A stretch of DNA of 64,000 nt from Lumbricus rubellus (taxonomy: Eukaryota > Annelida > Clitellata > Crassiclitellata > Lumbricidae), in assembly GCA_945859605.1 (NCBI GenBank), contig OX243825.1, positions 21,497,696 through 21,561,695 of the forward strand. Reading direction: 5' to 3'. Both the position numbers and the translations under genes were made by a program. Within the stretch, counting starts at the first letter, position 1. The number at the start of each line of letters is the position of its first letter. Below the pieces are notes generated by a model. It worked only from the letters and a program-made list of their open reading frames with translations, did no database searches and was not told where the DNA came from. This document shows, piece by piece, positions 62,065 through 64,000 of the stretch.

Positions 62065-64000
62065 TTAATAAGCGACGTCCACCAGACGTGGGCTAAGTTC
62101 CTTCACGTAGGTCGAATATGAAGCCTCGGGTCGACCATCATCTGAGGGTCGTCCATAGATCGGGTCGACCTGTTGACCCGTCCCTCGTCCCTTTTCCAGG
62201 TCAGCAGCCCGGGCGCACGAGGAAACCTCGTCCCTACTTCCCTGATGGCTGTACATAACTTTCCCCAGAATTCTGCAAAGCTTCCGAAAAAGGGTCCCCA
62301 CAAATTTCTTTCCCCAATACAAATAAATTCGTAAATGGGCCCCGTGTCCGACAATAACTATTTTCACGATCACTCGGGCAACAGAAATAGCCTCTAAAGT
62401 AACCATCGGGACGGCTTCCACTAACTCTGAACCACTGAAAATTACGCTCAGAAAAACCATAAGCATTACCAGGGCCGAGGATAAACTAACCACATCTCCC
62501 TGCGCAGACTTTCTCTGCGGCAATAATTTACGCCTTATGGGCGGATCCATAAGCTCAGGCGCTTTCACACTATCGCTTACCGAAACATCTCTAAATTTAA
62601 CTGGCAATTCCTTTACCTGTTCTCGGGTCTCAGAAGATACCTCTTCCGGCAAAGCTGCTAACAGTGCCTCACTAAACGGGGTCTCATTAGCCAAGTCCAC
62701 TACTCTCACCGGGGTTTTAATCCTAGCATCTACCTCTACGCGGGAAAGATGAATCCCTGGGTGAACCTCTTGGGTCTCCGTAATCCACGCGGGAGCGACC
62801 GTGGTAGAATCCCCATACACAGATTTAACAGGGACTTCGCTCTGCGACTTAGGAGTCCCTACAACCTCCTCTGCAACCATCACCCTACGACACCACGTGG
62901 ACCCGTTACCTCGCACTAAAGAAATGCGCCTACGTCCAACAAATAATGCACCGACACCAAATCCTAATCTACAGCGGTGTTGCCTGAGCCAATCCATGCC
63001 TAACATGGGCTCGGTAATTTGGTCGGACACCAGAAACGTGGTCGGGATATTAAAACCTCTCCCAATTTTAATGGGGACCGGGACCTCACCAAGGACCCTA
63101 ATATCAGACCCATTAGCAGCCATCAAAGAACGATTACAAGAACGTAGTTCTAACCCGTCGACACTCGTAGATGGGATCAGGCTGACTTCCGATCCAGTGT
63201 CGATCAAGCACATCTGTTGGCGTCCGTTGATTGTTCCTCTGATGTAGATGGCGTTGTTCGTAGCGCGGTCCGGCAGTCTGGAACGCGTCGTATGATTCAT
63301 GGCCACCGGCGGTTCCGGTGACGTCGGTTCCTCTGTTCCACTCGTTCCGGCGTCGTTACGGCGATTGGGAGGGCGTCGCGGCTGTCGACAATTGCGGGAT
63401 ATATGACCCGCTCGGTTGCAGTTGTAGCAGGTCACACCCCGTCTCGAACCTCCCTGTAGCGGATCGCCGAAGCTGCGATTTCCGGGGCGATCGTCACGCC
63501 CCAGATCGTCGTCGGTAGGAGCTCGGTCTCGCAGCTCCTGGAACTGTTGGTCGATTCGTCTCTCCATCTCGCGTTGCCATCGACGTTGGTCGTCTCGCTG
63601 CGTCTCCAGGAACCGGTCTAGCGTAGACTGGATCTGGGTACTCACGTCAGTCTCTTGAGTACCCCTGACGCGGTTGGGAGGTCTTCTGCGGTCGTCGGAG
63701 TCGTTCGTCCGCTGGTAGGCTTCCAGACGAAGCGCCGTCCGGTAAGCTTCATCGAGAGACTTCGGCTCCCTCTCTCGTACTTTCAGCGAAAGTTCACGGT
63801 CTCGCATGGCCTCAAGGAAAGAGTCTCTCGCGATGATCTGGGTCGTCTCATTCGACGGGACAGGATACGCCAATACGACGAGACGGCGAATCTCGTGAAG
63901 CAGATCACTCAGACTTTCTTCTGCCCGTTGACGACGGTAATACAGCTGGGCACGGAAGGTTTCTGCCTGACCTTCTGCCCCGTATCTCTGCCGGAGACGT
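62065..64000 (-). CDS. Ty3/gypsy-type gag-protease ORF, 5' end beyond window
   Basis: The frame is open from the right edge to the stop at 62065. Upstream of any start it reads a gag capsid-like segment (YYRRQRAEESLSDLLHEIRR); the N-terminus lies past 64000. Counting from a possible start at 63873: a CCHC zinc knuckle CYNCNRAGHISRNC at residues 149-162, then an aspartic protease with LIDTGSEVSLI (DTG at 225-227), a flap-side segment, and MLGMDWL at ~290-296. After ~residue 400 comes a short stretch like the lead-in to RT (LPVKFRDVSVSDS), then a hydrophobic segment (~460-510), then a basic tail. RT, RNase H and integrase are absent, and the PPT/LTR follows 360 bp later, so the element is internally deleted and non-autonomous. 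Confidence 0.85.
   Translation of the reverse strand, partial: RLRQRYGAEGQAETFRAQLYYRRQRAEESLSDLLHEIRRLVVLAYPVPSNETTQIIARDSFLEAMRDRELSLKVREREPKSLDEAYRTALRLEAYQRTNDSDDRRRPPNRVRGTQETDVSTQIQSTLDRFLETQRDDQRRWQREMERRIDQQFQELRDRAPTDDDLGRDDRPGNRSFGDPLQGGSRRGVTCYNCNRAGHISRNCRQPRRPPNRRNDAGTSGTEEPTSPEPPVAMNHTTRSRLPDRATNNAIYIRGTINGRQQMCLIDTGSEVSLIPSTSVDGLELRSCNRSLMAANGSDIRVLGEVPVPIKIGRGFNIPTTFLVSDQITEPMLGMDWLRQHRCRLGFGVGALFVGRRRISLVRGNGSTWCRRVMVAEEVVGTPKSQSEVPVKSVYGDSTTVAPAWITETQEVHPGIHLSRVEVDARIKTPVRVVDLANETPFSEALLAALPEEVSSETREQVKELPVKFRDVSVSDSVKAPELMDPPIRRKLLPQRKSAQGDVVSLSSALVMLMVFLSVIFSGSELVEAVPMVTLEAISVARVIVKIVIVGHGAHLRIYLYWGKKFVGTLFRKLCRILGKVMYSHQGSRDEVSSCARAADLEKGRGTGQQVDPIYGRPSDDGRPEASYSTYVKELSPRLVDVAY

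Overview
This is a window from an animal nuclear genome: GT-AG introns, intron-rich genes, AT-rich flanks, microsatellites and many transposons. The gene set (hnRNP K, golgin-160/GOLGA3, LAMTOR3) and the repeat landscape (tRNA-headed SINEs with an L2-type tail, hAT and piggyBac MITEs, a Ty3/gypsy element) fit a marine invertebrate, probably a deuterostome such as an echinoderm or hemichordate. The species cannot be fixed from the sequence alone.

Layout. 1-15.1 kb is a gene-poor transposon graveyard: a broken Tc1/mariner copy, a pogo-like element with TA target duplications, a 4.3 kb element with ~1.1 kb inverted arms, a 1.57 kb hAT element carrying a nested 150-bp tandem array, and large CATA/GTAC microsatellites. 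15.1-24.6 kb (+) is an 11-exon hnRNP K homologue with three KH domains. 24.6-32.2 kb is intergenic, with hAT MITEs, TGA/ATG trinucleotide arrays and the downstream flank of the next gene. 32.2-50.6 kb (-) is a 16-coding-exon GOLGA3 (golgin-160) homologue; the reconstructed reading frame closes phase-perfectly at 1763 aa. 50.6-53.2 kb is the shared 5' region between GOLGA3 and the divergently transcribed LAMTOR3 gene (53.2-55.8 kb, +, 6 coding exons, 131 aa). 55.8-60.8 kb is again transposon-rich. 60.8-64 kb (-) is the 3' part of a Ty3/gypsy-type LTR retrotransposon (3' LTR plus a gag-protease ORF) that runs off the right edge and appears to lack RT, RNase H and integrase.

The three host genes are unrelated in mechanism: a nuclear/cytoplasmic RNA-binding protein, a Golgi coiled-coil tether and a lysosomal Ragulator scaffold subunit. 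GOLGA3 and LAMTOR3 share a divergent 5' region. The most notable material lies in how mobile elements meet these genes. A hAT MITE has duplicated the 5' splice site of GOLGA3 exon 3 as its 8-bp target-site duplication. A 33-bp tandem repeat has multiplied a GOLGA3 3' splice site. One GOLGA3 intron uses a GC donor. A hAT MITE sits 90 bp upstream of the LAMTOR3 start codon. Elsewhere, a 28-bp perfect palindrome flanked by an 8-bp duplication has its empty site preserved in the opposite arm of the same inverted repeat, and the 8-mer TAGGCCTA occurs about 34 times, almost entirely outside genes.
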